Source: Pagrus major (taxonomy: Eukaryota > Chordata > Actinopteri > Spariformes > Sparidae). Taken from it: 64,000 nt of DNA. The notes under the pieces are model-generated. The model was not told where the DNA came from and ran no database searches. It saw only the letters and a program-made list of their open reading frames with translations. Below, piece by piece: positions 34,311 to 46,358 of this stretch (position 1 is the stretch's first letter; the number at the start of each line of letters is the position of its first letter). Location: NCBI RefSeq assembly GCF_040436345.1, contig NC_133230.1, forward strand, positions 18,238,197 through 18,302,196, in the 5' to 3' direction. The translations under genes were made by a program, and so were the position numbers.

Positions 34311-35970
34311 AAATAAAGATAAACCTTAATTTCTTGTTTGAAAAAATGTGTTTATTGTATAAAAAACATACACTTCACATTAAACATAAAAAGGCACACA
34401 AAAGGGCACACCCAAATAAAACACATAAATGTTATTTGACTAAAACAGAACCATAGGGCACATTCTGCTTGACATGTAATAACAACATAACCGGTCAAAA
34501 TGACAATATAAATAACAGCAGTTTATCGAGGCCTTAGCTATACATGAAGTAATTGCTCTAATAAAATACAAATGATGTAAAAAGACAAGCTGTACAAAGG
34601 CGACACTGAACAGATCTGAAATGGTCAAATATTCAAAGTGCTGGCTGCAGTTCGATAATTGTCCACTAGAGAGTCTCAGATATCCACGTTTCAGTTTGTT
34701 CCAGTGCACCGTCAACCAGCATTTAAAAGCATTTGACATTTTTGTGAACATATAAGTCACATTTTCAAATTCACAGCATTTTAGAAAATGAAATGGTGCT
34801 GATGGTGCTTATAGAAATGAAGAAATCATATGAAACCAAAGTGAAATGTAAAGGGTTAAAGTCACATTTATGAAAACAAAATAAAAACAAGTATTCCTTT
34901 CCTACTCACAGCTTATTTAAATAATGCATGGCATTATATTAAAAATATAAAATCCCTCTCTTTTCTCTGTACCTTTTCAGAGACGGTTTCACACAAGAGA
35001 ACGACTGTGACATTTGGCAAACTCTCCATCTTGGAACAGCTGTTCTCCATGACGCACCACTGATAAAGGTGAAGTTATAAACCTACCTTGGTACAGTATG
35101 TGCAAACGTAAACTGCCATTTAAAACATTCTGAACTGAACGGAAATTGTCATAAATTACACATGTGAGGGTTGGTACTGTTGGGTTGAGTGCCGGCTTTT
35201 GCCAGCACCGTGTCTGTCTGCCTCATTTCTATTAGTTTGTTGGTTTACATTTGTTTACTGTTAGAAATCTTTATTTGTCTCCCGTAATCCATCACATAAA
35301 AACCTAACTGTGACTATCTGCTGTTTGGTGCTGATCAGGTAGGGTACAGTGAGTTTTTAGGACTTTTTTGTTGAAAACGATGTTATGAGAGCATTGAAAG
35401 TGAACCAAATCAGCTTAACAATGAGATGAAACTCACCACGAAGCTCCGTAAAGTCAACATCTACATTGTTAGTTTGTTGTCATTTGATACGCTGTTACTT
35501 TGTAGATTACAGCCTCTGAAAATGTGTTCTACTTATTGTTTCTTCACTGTGATGTTTGACCCCCACTGTGCAGAACGATGAATGAATGATGAAGCTTTAA
35601 AAATGAAATATATTTGCATTTTCATAGATTTTAGATTTCTCTATGAGGAAGTTTCGTATTTTTGAATGTGATAACTGAGGTTTTTTGAGGCAGAATCAGA
35701 TACAATTCGTCATTAAAAGTGAGGATCTTTCATGTGTTCATGAGGAATTTATAGGCTTGGGGCCACAGACAAGGAATCAGAGAGCTTTGAGATACAGACA
35801 TGCATTGTTGGTTTTCAAATATAATTATTTGAACTGCAGTGAACTCACATGAACCCACACTAAAAGCCACATAGGGTAAACAACTTTTTTTTATAGACAG
35901 TTTTATCCTGTAACAGCAGACATTGCACAGCTGTCTCAAATTAAGAGCAGTGTCTGTTGTTGACTTCAGG
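34311..35970. other. intergenic, nothing recognised
   Basis: AT-rich unique sequence without supportable exons. The short minus-strand ORF at 34440-34760 has no recognised family or splice context. Confidence 0.45.
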
Positions 35971-35984
35971 ATTATTAACTGCAC

Positions 35985-36290
35985 CAAGGCGGTTATGTTT
36001 CCACCAGTTTCCATTCATTTGTTGGTTTGTCAGCCAGATTACAGAAACAAAAACTACTTAACAGATTTGGTGTGGATCCAGATAAAAGGGACTGATCCAG
36101 GAATTTTGTCTCATTTTACTTAACATTGCGAGATCGGGCGTTTTTCATTTTCGTTAATTTCTCAGGGAATGATGCATGGACTGTGTTGAAAAAATCCGAC
36201 GTATTTAAAATGGCTGGATTTAAATCTGTTTCATTTAATACTTTATTAGCTAAGCCTTGGCAGAGGTATGCTCTCTACTGAGTTCCATTC
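35985..36290 (+). repeat. interspersed repeat, family R1 copy 3
   Basis: Starts 'ccaaggcggttatgtttcca', contains 'gactgatccaggaattttg' and 'tttctcagggaatgatgcat', and ends 'ctctctactgagttccattc', the same terminal words as copy 1. It lies 80 nt beyond the stop of the gpr65 gene, so it may be part of its 3'UTR. Confidence 0.7.
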
Positions 36291-36371
36291 TAGTTTTCCA
36301 TTGTTTTTACTGTCTATCTTTATAATTTACCACAAGGTCATTATATTATTCAGTCCTGCGCTTTATATAAC

Positions 36372-37316
36372 TTACACCACACCTTCATCCTTGCCTCTTT
36401 TCTTTACCTGAAAGAAGAGAACAACCTGGTTAACGTTTGCCTTCCCTGTTTCAGTAATGAAGCAGTAAAGGAGAGGGTCTGCAAGGCAGTTGAGGGTTGT
36501 GATTGCCATGCATATATCATCCATATAGAGGAGCCATTCAGCATTCCTACAGTCCTGTACCACTGTGTGGAGAAGCATTATGATGTTGATAGGCCCAAAG
36601 CATAGAAAAAGGCTAAGCAGAACGACTGTCAGCAGCTTTAAAATCCGTTTACGTTCCCGTTCCTCTGTGGCCTGGTTGGACTTCACCGCCTCACAGATCC
36701 TCCAGGTGGAAAACACAACCAGGAGAAAGGGAACAATAAAGCCCAAGAAGAAGCGCACCATACAAACTCGAGTCGCATTCAGTGACACTGGGTAGATGAT
36801 ATCAAAACACCTTGATAACTTCTCATTGTACACTTCCTCCAAGGATATATTGATGGTGTTGAAAAGGAACACAAACACCCAAATGGTAACGCTGACTGTT
36901 ACTGCAGTGCCAACTTTCCTCAAGAAAGTGTACTTAAATGGATGAACTACTGCCAGGTAGCGGTCAAGAGCAATGCAGCAGAGGAAAGCATCACAGGTGT
37001 AAAGGTTAATGTAGAGAATGTTGACAGATATCAGACAAACGTAGGGTCCATGGGTCCAAACTTGTTGCCACAGGAAGTCCAGCCACAGAGAGAGGCCGAC
37101 AGTGAAGGTCAGGTCACTCAGGGCCAAGTTGAATAGATACACGCCGAGCTCGTTCTTCTGTCTTATGTGCTGCCAGGCCACGAAGAGGGAGAAGATATTG
37201 CACGGGATGGCTGTGATGATGACAGCCATGTAGAAAAACTGCAAAGGCATCCTCACGGGTGGGTTGAAAGCCACATCACACACTGAATTATTGGTTTCCA
37301 GGGTTACATTTTCCAT
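36372..37316 (-). CDS. gpr65: gpr65-like proton-sensing receptor (314 aa, single coding exon)
   Basis: Seven-transmembrane class A receptor of the plasma membrane. In mammals GPR65/TDAG8 senses extracellular acid and raises cAMP through Gs. Visible: N-glycosylation sites near the N-terminus, TM1 FYMAVIITAIPCNIFSLFVA, TM2 NLALSDLTFTVGL, TM3 with DRYLAVVHPF, TM5 FFLGFIVPFLLVVF, TM6 LLSLFLCFGPINII, TM7 TTLNCLADPLLYCFITETGK, which closely follows remembered human GPR65. I chose the Met at 37316 (MENVTLETN); an upstream in-frame Met at 37406 would add 30 hydrophobic residues that cross a likely splice acceptor (CTTTCCAAG). Position downstream of kcnk10 fits human order. Oddity: TM6 has CFGPIN where the family has a CF.PFH-type motif. 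Confidence 0.82.
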   Translation of the reverse strand: MENVTLETNNSVCDVAFNPPVRMPLQFFYMAVIITAIPCNIFSLFVAWQHIRQKNELGVYLFNLALSDLTFTVGLSLWLDFLWQQVWTHGPYVCLISVNILYINLYTCDAFLCCIALDRYLAVVHPFKYTFLRKVGTAVTVSVTIWVFVFLFNTINISLEEVYNEKLSRCFDIIYPVSLNATRVCMVRFFLGFIVPFLLVVFSTWRICEAVKSNQATEERERKRILKLLTVVLLSLFLCFGPINIIMLLHTVVQDCRNAEWLLYMDDICMAITTLNCLADPLLYCFITETGKANVNQVVLFFQVKKRGKDEGVV

Positions 37317-37406
37317 TGCGATCATATGCTCACTCCTTGGAAAGAAATGAAGAAGGAGAGAATACAACAATGCATATAAATACTTTAAATTACAGGGGTT
37401 CTCCAC

Positions 37407-39349
37407 AGATTCAACACATTAAAGGTCCAGTGTGTATGATCAGGCTGTTCTCATTTCCAGCCAGTCAAATGCAGCAGCCTGCCCAGTGGCCCAGTGCCAC
37501 AGGTACCGCTCTAGTGTCAATAATGGAAGCGCCGCTCTAGTGTATTAGTCTAAAGACAGAGAAAGTCTGAGTCAGGGGATGGCAGGGGTGGTAGAGGGGG
37601 TCATTCACAGTGGATCACAAGGCTTTATAAGGGCCTTATAACCTATTAAGTAACACTCATTACACGGACCTTAATATAAACTGTTACAAATGCTTCAATT
37701 TACTGTTGAGCATTTTCTCGAGATTTGTCCCCACCTTCCAGGCAACTAAATTTCAGTATATTTGAAAAAAATCATCTTTCAGCTCACTAACTAGGATTCC
37801 AGATTGGTAAACACACATTATGAATATTCAATCTGCTCTATTTCTTTTTTTTGTGTGTGGAAAAAATTACATTAATTTATATCTCTAACTGCCTAAATTC
37901 ACAATTAATGTAGTTTCATATGCATGATGTTGCATTTTTTTTTAATACACCAACAAGAGAGTGATTTCACAACACATCCTGCTGGCGTGCATGTATTACC
38001 ACATCACAGCAAAAAGTCTTTGGCAACACATTAACTCATGCAAAGTGTTGCATTATGGAAAAGAACAAACAAAATTCAACCCAAACAAAGGTTACTTACA
38101 GTTTATTCAGTTGTAATTCCACTCCAAATTCTGCCCTTAAAATGCCTAATGATTAAAATGAAATCATTAAAACAGAGGCAGAGGATTCATCCACTTGTCG
38201 TTGACAGAAACAGGAAGACTGCAGCAGCTGCCTCTTTGTTGTCCCTGACTACTATATTATCTAATGGCTGACAGGCCATGAAAGAGCAAACTATTCCTGT
38301 TAGAACCACACGGCAGATTTAATTTAGGTACTAAGTCTATGTGAGACGGCTTGTCTTTATGTTTGGTGTGTCAATATACACCTGAACTCAGCTAAGGGTA
38401 ATGCTGATTACTGCCTGATAAAGGAATATGTGCTTGGGTTATTATTTCCATAGCGTAGTTATGTTGTTAAGGCTGGTTGTTATGTTTTTTTTATGTGTGT
38501 TCCTGAAAGATAGGTACACATGTCAAAGTTAATATGAGGCCTCAGCAAAGTTAGACAAATAAAGTTAGTCTTTTTACTACCAAATTTCCTGTCAGTATTT
38601 TAAGTTAGCAAATGAATGAAGTGAGACAAAACTACAATATTTGCATCCAAAGTTTAGTGGAGCAGAAGTATAAAGTAACAGAAAATGCAAATTCTCAAGT
38701 AAAGTATGAGTATCATCAAAATTGTGCTTAGGTAAATGTACTTAATTACACTCCATAACTGATTATAACGTATGGGCAACTTTTATTTTAACATGATATC
38801 TTTACTTTTACTTACATATGATATTTTTAGTACTGCATTAAGATAAACTTGAAACGAATGTGAACCTATCCCTCAATGCAATAATGCACCAGAAAAAGAC
38901 AAACAAGATAGAAGCTGTTTTAAATTTCTTCTGTTCAGCTTAAAAAGAAACAGTCGAGTGAGTAAACAAATTGGGATCTTGTTTACACACCACAGCCAAC
39001 CACTTCACATTATAGTAATAAAATAGATGACTTGTCCAATAAACCTTCAAGATAAGATGTTTTATTTTATTTGGCATCATTTTTACCAGAAAAATTGAAT
39101 TGGTATTCCTTTTAGGCTGCATTAATCCCCAACAACCTTCATAAATGAGTTTGTGCAGTCTGTATGTAGCCTGAGAGGTGAAATCCAGGGCAAAAAAAAA
39201 AATTAACAACATAAAAATGTCAGTAATAAATATTTCAGTTTATGAAACTTTTAGTACTGTTTACAACGTTGGTATTATCTCCTAAATCGCACTCAAATAA
39301 CACAATGTTTTCCATTTGATTTGCCAATAAAAGAAAAACAATTCAGTTG
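37407..39349. other. intergenic between the two GPCR genes
   Basis: No exon is supported. A fragment at 37425-37540 ('aaaggtccagtgtgtatgat') looks like the end of a common fish repeat. Probably holds the 5'UTR exon(s) of the gpr65 gene and the 3'UTR of the next, neither of which is located. Confidence 0.4.
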
Positions 39350-40324
39350 TTAGGAAACTGACTGAATTCCTGAGGAGCTTGTTGTCGAATTCATAACCAT
39401 AAAAAGTCCCCTACATTTCTCCACAACTTTCCAAATCTCTCTCTGAGCGCTCTCACTTATCAAACAGTATATTATCGGATCCAGAGTGCTGTTTATGGTG
39501 GTTGTGGCGACTGTGACCAGGTACGGATCTCTGAGCCTTGCAGCCCAGACGCAGGCCCCGGGCTCCAGTATGGCCCTGAGCAGCTGGACCATCTGGTAGG
39601 GCACAAAGGCGACTATGTAGGTGAGAAGAAGGGAAAACAACAGCAGTCCCACTTTCCTGCGCTCCTCCTCCAGGATGGAGGTGCTCTGTCGGAGCGAATG
39701 CATGATCTGCTGAAAACAAAAGGTCATGATGAAGACAGGGACCAAGAAGCCCAGGGTGACTCGTGTAAGGGTGAGGTTGGCATCTTCATGTGTCATGGGA
39801 ATGTGCTCCTCACACAAGTTTCTTGAGGAGAAAGCTTGCAGTGCCCCCGTGTGGCCAAGCAAGATAATGTGGATGGCAATCTCCAGGGTCCAAACAGCAA
39901 TACTCACAACTGCTGCAGTCTGCACCTCTCTGACCCAGTGAAAGTGGAGAGGATAGACCACAGCGAGGTAGCGATCAATGGAGATGCAGCAAAGGAGGCC
40001 TGAGCCGACGTAAAAACTGTTGTACGTGATCACAGCCACTAAACTGCAGAGACCACCACCCAGAGGCTTCTGCAGGGCCAACTCGATCCACACAGGCAGA
40101 GTGATGGTGTAGAGCAGGTCAGAGATGGACAAGTTGACGAGGTACACTGCCATGCTGTTTCCATTCCTCATCAGCATCCAGGCGACATACAAAGACAGGC
40201 AGTTGGCCGGAAAGCCCACAATAAAAAAAAGAGAATAAACAGCAGGATACATCCGCTTTTCCACTGAAGACTCCACGCTGCAGGAGGTAGATGTGTTTGT
40301 CTGGTTTAGAAGAGCTGCCTCCAT
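39350..40324 (-). CDS. class A GPCR of the GPR65/GPR132/GPR4/GPR68 group (324 aa)
   Basis: A second intact receptor 2 kb upstream of the gpr65 gene in the same orientation. Visible: N-glycosylation sites (NQTNTS), TM1 YSLFFIVGFPANCLSLYVAW, TM2 LVNLSISDLLYTITLPVW, TM3 with ISIDRYLAVVYPLHF, ECL2 Cys (RNLCEEH), TM5 VTLGFLVPVFIMTF, TM6 LLTYIVAFVPYQMV, TM7 TTTINSTLDPIIYCLISESA, Ser/Thr-rich tail. DRY and DPxxY are intact. LNxTxDPIIY, DRYLAVVYPL and the tandem position suggest an old paralogue of gpr65, but exact orthology (gpr65-like, gpr132-like or a fish-specific member) cannot be settled by eye. The Met at 40324 (MEAALLNQT) is preferred to 40465, which would add a non-typical 47-residue lead. 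Confidence 0.78.
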   Translation of the reverse strand: MEAALLNQTNTSTSCSVESSVEKRMYPAVYSLFFIVGFPANCLSLYVAWMLMRNGNSMAVYLVNLSISDLLYTITLPVWIELALQKPLGGGLCSLVAVITYNSFYVGSGLLCCISIDRYLAVVYPLHFHWVREVQTAAVVSIAVWTLEIAIHIILLGHTGALQAFSSRNLCEEHIPMTHEDANLTLTRVTLGFLVPVFIMTFCFQQIMHSLRQSTSILEEERRKVGLLLFSLLLTYIVAFVPYQMVQLLRAILEPGACVWAARLRDPYLVTVATTTINSTLDPIIYCLISESAQREIWKVVEKCRGLFMVMNSTTSSSGIQSVS

Positions 40325-42489
40325 CCTCACGTTACGATGACCAAACCTCGAGTGTGATAAGTGATGGAAAGCACTGTGCTGTGTTGACCTGAGATAAACG
40401 CTGAAATGCAAATAGTTTCCTGTGAAGGTCATGTTAAAAATGAAAACAGCATCCAATGTTTTCATTACGGCATTTTATTTGCAAATTAAATGGGAAAATG
40501 GATACTGTGAACAGCTGATAAGCTGAAAACAGATGACGGTTTGGTGCCTTGTTTTGTGGCACTTCTACAGCACACACTGCCTATACCCAGGATCAAACCA
40601 GCAGTGCATGCAGCCCGAGCACTATACATAAGAACAATTTTGAGAAACCACTTACTTCTTCTACTTTACTATACTGTTGTCAGCTGTTCCATCAAAGAGA
40701 CACATTTCCCACTTAACTTCTCAGATATTTTTAAATTGCACAAAATGCCAATATTGTTTTGGGCAGTTATTCCTATAATAGCATGCAGGTGCAGGGAACG
40801 GTTCCAGTGTTTCTGCTGTTAAACTTTTGCACCACAAGAAAAATAAAATCACAGAAGAAATCAAAATATTCTGCAATCAATTGTCTGATCCACTTGACTG
40901 CCTTTCCAGAGCCAAGAGCTTTTTTTTACGGCTTTATTAGCTTGCACAGCTTAGAGAGATGAGAAATGGGAGGGCATGTAGCAGACCTGGCTCACCCGGC
41001 TTGTCCACTGTGATGAGGACAAAGTCTCTGTACATGGTGAGAACGCTGTACCAATTGAGCACCGGCACACTTTGAGCCACTGCAGGCTAACACACCTCAA
41101 TTCATCCTCAGCACTTAAGTAGGTCATGTAGAGGCATTAATGGACTGTTCCATAACTTTTTGTCCTTGTCATTTAAGTAAAGAATCAAATTACTTCTTCC
41201 ACCAAAGCAAACAGATGATGACTGGTTAGTCTGTACAGAGGGTTTTCCAGGGAACAGCACGTATTTGCATGTTACATGACCAGTGTCGTGCAGACGAGAA
41301 ATGTGTTGGTTCAGTTGTTGTTTGAAGTCTGGCTAAATGTTCTGCTCCAGAGACAAGCCAGCCACAGGCAGCCTACTAAGCACAATGGGCATCTGTTGGG
41401 CTGTTTACATTACAAGACGACAATGTTTACACTGAGGAACAGTCCTGATGGAGCACTCCATTCCATCATATCCAGGAAGTGCATCACCAAATAAAGGCAT
41501 GGTGGACGTGCTGGAAATCAAAGCTTATGGTTTTAAAATAAAAACACAGTGACACTACAGTGACCTCTCCTACATTCCCCATCTGCCGATAAAATGCCTG
41601 ATCTTTAGTAATTTCTTGAGAGTTTGAATGTGTTTCCCACATTCAAAACTCTCTAGAAATGACTAAAGAGGACACAAGATGACACGACATATCTGGGCAA
41701 AGGGTTGATTTGATTTTGATTGTAACCGTGGTCTACGTGATTCAACGGTCGTGTTATTCTCTTGTGCTATTAATAACATTGTCCAACAACACATCAGTCT
41801 GAGATTTGGTTGTGTAACACTGCTACTGCTAATGTAGCCTCAATCAGAGATGAGGAGTGGGCCACAGAGGTCTGGTAAGCTCACTTTTTTAAATAGTAGT
41901 ATGCAGCCTGAACCAGGTGCAAACCCATTGTGATGTCACTCACTGGTTTGTGGACTACGGTTTGAAAGCCTTGAGTTTGGCATTGAAGATGCCGACAGTT
42001 TTTTGGAGCAAAACATTTTGGATGGCTATATTTGGATGAGAGTGCGGTGCTGGGGAGGATATCCTTTTTGGATCCGACTGAGAACCCCAAGGACACTCTG
42101 TGGTAGTGACTTGTCGACCACAAGGTAGCCGCGCCCTAAAGCATTTCCTGCTTTATCATTTATTTTCCTCCAAATGGGACCATAATTCACAAAATGAACA
42201 TCATGCTGTTTTGAAGAAGACACAAAACTAGAGATTAAGGACATAAACTTATTAGGAAACTATTTACTGAGGTAAAAAAAAATCAAGTAAGAAGGGTCAT
42301 TTTCTCATAAGCTTACATTCAATTGGATTTCTTTTTGAAACTACTGGTTGGAAAGGATACAGGGTAAGGCACTTCCGCATTGGCTTCACCTTTCAGACCC
42401 AGAAGCCCTCTCCATATTTCATACAGTCAGTGACCAAATCTGCCTCATGTGACATCATTAGAGGTAATTATAAGCGGCGCCCCCTGGTG
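40325..42489. other. upstream flank of the second GPCR; nothing recognised
   Basis: No exon is supported and no clear transposon is recognised. A 5' non-coding exon of the 39350-40324 gene probably lies here. A short near-palindrome occurs at 41617-41656 ('gagagtttgaatgtgtt' against 'cacattcaaaactctc'). Confidence 0.4.
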
Positions 42490-42655
42490 CCACTCCTAAC
42501 GGAGATCTTTTAACAGACTTTGACATGTAAAATTGGAGCCCTCCCCAGTTAAAATATATGTCTGTTTTTCCCTAATATTTTCAGACTTTCGGCTAATTTC
42601 CCATAACATTTAGCTCACAGAGTTCATTTCTAAGATCTGGGTACATCAGTAAAAT
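42490..42655 (+). repeat. partial extra copy of duplicated segment Y
   Basis: From 'ctcctaacggagatctttta' to 'catcagtaaaa' this matches 43770-43935 and 56232-56395 with few changes. It shows that the segment was copied more than once. Confidence 0.75.
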
Positions 42656-42671
42656 GTAGATATAGATAGAT

Positions 42672-42912
42672 GTGTATCTATGTATATTTCCCATATACCA
42701 TATTTATGTTGCACTGTATATCTGTAAATACTTAGATTGTCTACTTTATTATTTTATTTTATTGTCTACTTTACTATTTTATTTATATCTTTATCTTTAT
42801 CCCTTGTTTCCATTCATGCCATATTTCTTTTCTACTTTGCATGGAGCATCTGGAACAAAAACTATTTCCCCCCCGGGGATTAATAAAGTATTCTGATACT
42901 GATTCTGATTCT
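42672..42912 (+). repeat. non-LTR retroposon 3' end
   Basis: A T-rich stretch followed by 'gcatctggaacaaaaactat' and 'ggggattaataaagtattc', ending in tandem 'tgattc' units. This is typical of the 3' tail of fish LINE/SINE elements. No coding sequence. Confidence 0.6.
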
Positions 42913-42917
42913 GAAAA

Positions 42918-45912
42918 ATTCATTGTGTCAGAGGGATTAAAAGATATGAGAGGCTTTTGCTGAAAGCTAAAAGTTCACTTCTTTAATAAACACGTGTCAT
43001 TAACTACAAGGAATTCTAACTTGATTTATGTTGGAAAGCTCCAAAAATAGAATATACAAATAAAACACAAATCCCCAGTCACTCCTTGAGCATGTCTATA
43101 TAAGGACACAAAGCTGTAGTGTAAGTTTATTTACAGATCAGCAAAAGAAGTCTTGGACTTCTGCTTAAATGCCACTCCAATAAATTGATTATGGATAAAG
43201 TTCCACAATTGATACACAAAGGTTATTTCAGTAACAGTGATGTTGTGTTAACACCGTAAAGAGACATTGGTATGACTTTGTGACCTATCACTCTTCAGGC
43301 TACTGTGTGCACAAGCATGCAAATGTATGTACAGTGTATAAATAGCAGTTGGACATTTGGACAACTCCATTTTCACAATTCAGTTTCATTTCACATTATT
43401 TTGATAAAAGCACCTCTTCACGTTGATAAAACTCAGAGCTCGTGACAGATTCAGGTTCCCGGTTTTGTTCATGGTAGCAACGACACCATGTAAATGAACA
43501 GAAAAACAGATTCAGACACATGTGTGGCACCCTGGACATTTTATAAGTTCAGATTGTGTCCAGAATTAGTATAATAGTTCTTGTAATTAATTTGGTCCCC
43601 CCACCATGATTTTTCTAATTTAAAACTCCTTGTGTCAATACTAAAAACAGGGGAAACTGTAACTGTATGACAATACCTGTTTTCGCCATGTGAGTGACTG
43701 GCACTGTAATCCTGGCATACAAGGAAGTAAGGCCAGTTGCTTCACACTTCTTTTTTCACCAATATGCAGTACTCCTAACCGAGATCTTTTAACAGACTTT
43801 GATGTGTAAAATTGCAGCCCTCCCCAGTAAAAATACAAGTCTGTTTTTCCCTAATATTTTCAGACTTTCGGCTAATTTCCCATAACACTGAGCTCACGGA
43901 GTTGATATCTAAGATCTGGGAACATCAGTAAAAACTGGCTGGGGCCAACATCAACACACAAGATAACTTACAGACTTACAGTTCAGCCTTGACTTGCTGC
44001 ATCTACCAGTGCGCACACATTTCTTCTGTGCAGTGAGGGATTACTGCCAACATTTTGAGTGAACTCATTTTTACTTCCAAAAAAAGCAACTGGGAGAATC
44101 TGTATATCGTGTTGTCTTGTTTGCAACCTGTTTATCTGACTGCTGTGGTGATGATAACATTGTGTTCCCTGATCTAAGCATTTCATTTAGAGACAAGAAT
44201 ATTATCATAACCGATATGAATAAAAGATATGAGAGGCTTTTGCTGAAAGCTAAATGTCCACTTCTTTAATAAACATGTGTCATAAACGAGAAGAATTCTA
44301 ACTTGATTTATTTTGGAAAGTTCCAAAAAATAAAAAAAATAAAACACAAATCCCCATCATCAAGACACAAAGCTGTAAGTTTATTTACAGATCAGCAAAA
44401 GAAGTCTCGTTCTCTGCTTAAATGCCACTCCAATAAATTGATTATGGATAAAGTTCTACAATTGATACACAAAGATTATTTCAGCAACAGTGACGTTGTG
44501 TTAACACCGTAAAGAGACATTGGTATGACTTTGTGAAATAAATGGCAGTTGGACATTTGTTTAGCATTAAAATATCACAAAACGGTCACAATGACACCAT
44601 GTAAATGAACAAAAAAACAGGTTCAGACACATATTCACAGACATGACCACAGGAAAATCTTACATCACACACATTACACATTACATCCCACAGTGTTAAG
44701 ACCGTCATGAGACACAGAGTGTGTTTCTGTCTCTCTTGTCCATTATTTCCATTATCTTAATTTGTGCCCATTACTTCTGCAAAACAAAACACATTGTGGT
44801 ATTGCTGTTAAATGATGTCGCATTTTACTTTGCTGTTGCTTCATCAGAAATGCTTTCATAGGCTACCTAACAGACTAAGTGCTAAAACGGCAGACACAGA
44901 AATTTGAGTCTCATAATCTTGAAAGTTGGAGCAGATGTGGTGGACTACACAATGTCAACTGGATCTAAGCCCTTGCGTTCATTTCTTTTGCTCTGTTGAT
45001 GTAAATTGACTGAACAGGCATTGATTTGTGATCATCTGCGATCATGTCGCACCTTCCTGCACCCTAACTTTCCATCTGAAGTGTTGCTTAGAGAAGGCTC
45101 AGGACACACAACAATACACAAAAACCTAAACTGTCATCAGACCAAGTCATCTAATCCAACATTTGTTTATCACTGGGAAAAGACCCAATCAAAATAAGCA
45201 ACATATCATGACAGCATACAACTGTGCTTTTGCCTTTGTGTCACTGGCCCCTATTGCATTTACCAGAGTACTGTTGTTGAGTACAAATTCAAGGTACTTG
45301 TTCTTTACTTCACTGTTTCCATTTTATGCAACTTTATACTTCAATTCCACTTCATCTCAGAGGCAAATAACGTACTTTGTACTACACTTTATTTGTCTGA
45401 CCGCTTACGGTACTAGATCACAATGATTCATATCCTTCCTGTCCAGTGAAAACACCGTCACACAGCTGAAAACGGGGCTGTTTTTCTGAGCTCATTAAAG
45501 CTGCTGTAAGTGATTGTTTTTCTTGCATTGATGTACATGTAGATCAAACAGTATACATAGTAGTTAAAATTAGCTCTATAACAGTAAAATGCAACATACA
45601 CATGCAGCTGCAATATTAATCCAAAAACACCAGATATAATTGGAAAACACTGACAGGGACCATTTTACCACACACTGATCACTTTCACTTTTCAAGTACA
45701 ACACTGGTTAAAACACACAATGAATCCCATATATTCAGACGACAAAAACATAATGGGTAAAACTTCACATGTGTCTTTTCTGAGAATATAAAAGTCCAGG
45801 TCATTTTGTTGAAATGTGTGACAAAAACAAACCCTGACTGCTGAAAAACATCAAATTTATGCAGATCAGCTTGAGAAATTCACCAGTTTAAAGCTTCTCG
45901 ACAGGATTGAGC
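42918..45912 (+). repeat. tandem duplication unit 1, 3'-flank portion of bdkrb2 copy 1
   Basis: Three blocks reappear in unit 2. X (42918-43345) matches 56715-57155 and, in shorter form, 44222-44550 and 63853-64000. Y (about 43364-44212) matches 55821-56674. Z (about 44540-45912) matches 57140-58450. The block order differs (X-Y-X'-Z here, Y-X-Z in unit 2). Similarity by eye is very high over long runs. Z ends with codons of the ancestral bradykinin-receptor tail (45871-45912, minus strand). Short ORFs inside are shared only because the DNA is duplicated. Confidence 0.88.
45871..45912 (-). pseudogene. orphaned C-terminal tail codons of bdkrb2 copy 1
   Basis: On the minus strand this encodes SILSRSFKLVNFSS and a stop, identical to the C-terminus of copy 2 at 58402-58443. 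In copy 1 it is cut off from the receptor body (ending at 51447) by the endogenous retrovirus, whose 3' LTR starts at the very next base (45913). Confidence 0.85.
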
Positions 45913-46346
45913 TGTAGTGGAAATTCTCCTTTGTGAGGTTGAGAGTTGCTAAATCTCAGAAGAATTGTAGACTCAGCGTGATGAATCAGATCTCTTTAAT
46001 ACATGCTGCATGGAGAGAAGACCTGAAGTGTTCTCTCCAGTCTTCCCAATGTTTCTGACTTAAATACTAACAGAGTGGGGGGTTACAACATTTCTTCCCA
46101 AAACAATGACCCTTTGATATTTGGTTGGTTGTATCTTTCCCAGGACAGTGACCCTTTGATGCTTTATTAGAATGTAAATGTCATCTACCATCTATCTTCC
46201 TGTAACACCTCAGGCAGAGACAATTGCCTCTCATCTGACTTTATGACCCCCACACCAAAAGGGGATTCTCCCCTTTTGCTCTCACATCCTGATATGGTCT
46301 TTACAGTACATTGCTTACTGAATGGATAACTATTACATTTCTCACA
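45913..46346 (-). repeat. ERV 3' LTR
   Basis: 434 bp, 5'-TGTGAG ... ACTACA-3' on the minus strand. It aligns by eye along its whole length with 52625-53067, which lies in the opposite orientation. A TATA-like element precedes the ATTAAA-type signal in the minus direction. A purine-rich tract (minus 'aaaagggaggaa', 46347-46358) directly precedes it, as expected for a retroviral polypurine tract. Confidence 0.88.
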
Positions 46347-46358
46347 TTCCTCCCTTTT
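46347..46358 (-). other. ERV polypurine tract
   Basis: 'AAAAGGGAGGAA' on the minus strand, immediately 5' of the LTR's TGTGAG. This primes plus-strand synthesis in retroviruses and fixes the LTR boundary and element orientation. Confidence 0.75.

Noticed and set aside
43983-44186. 67-codon ORF repeated at 56443-56646
   Set aside because: Same reason: duplicated non-coding flank block Y.
45163-45426. 87-codon ORF with a near-identical partner at 57704-58030
   Set aside because: Its 'conservation' is only the recent DNA duplication; it lies in the receptor 3' flank with no splice or coding signature.
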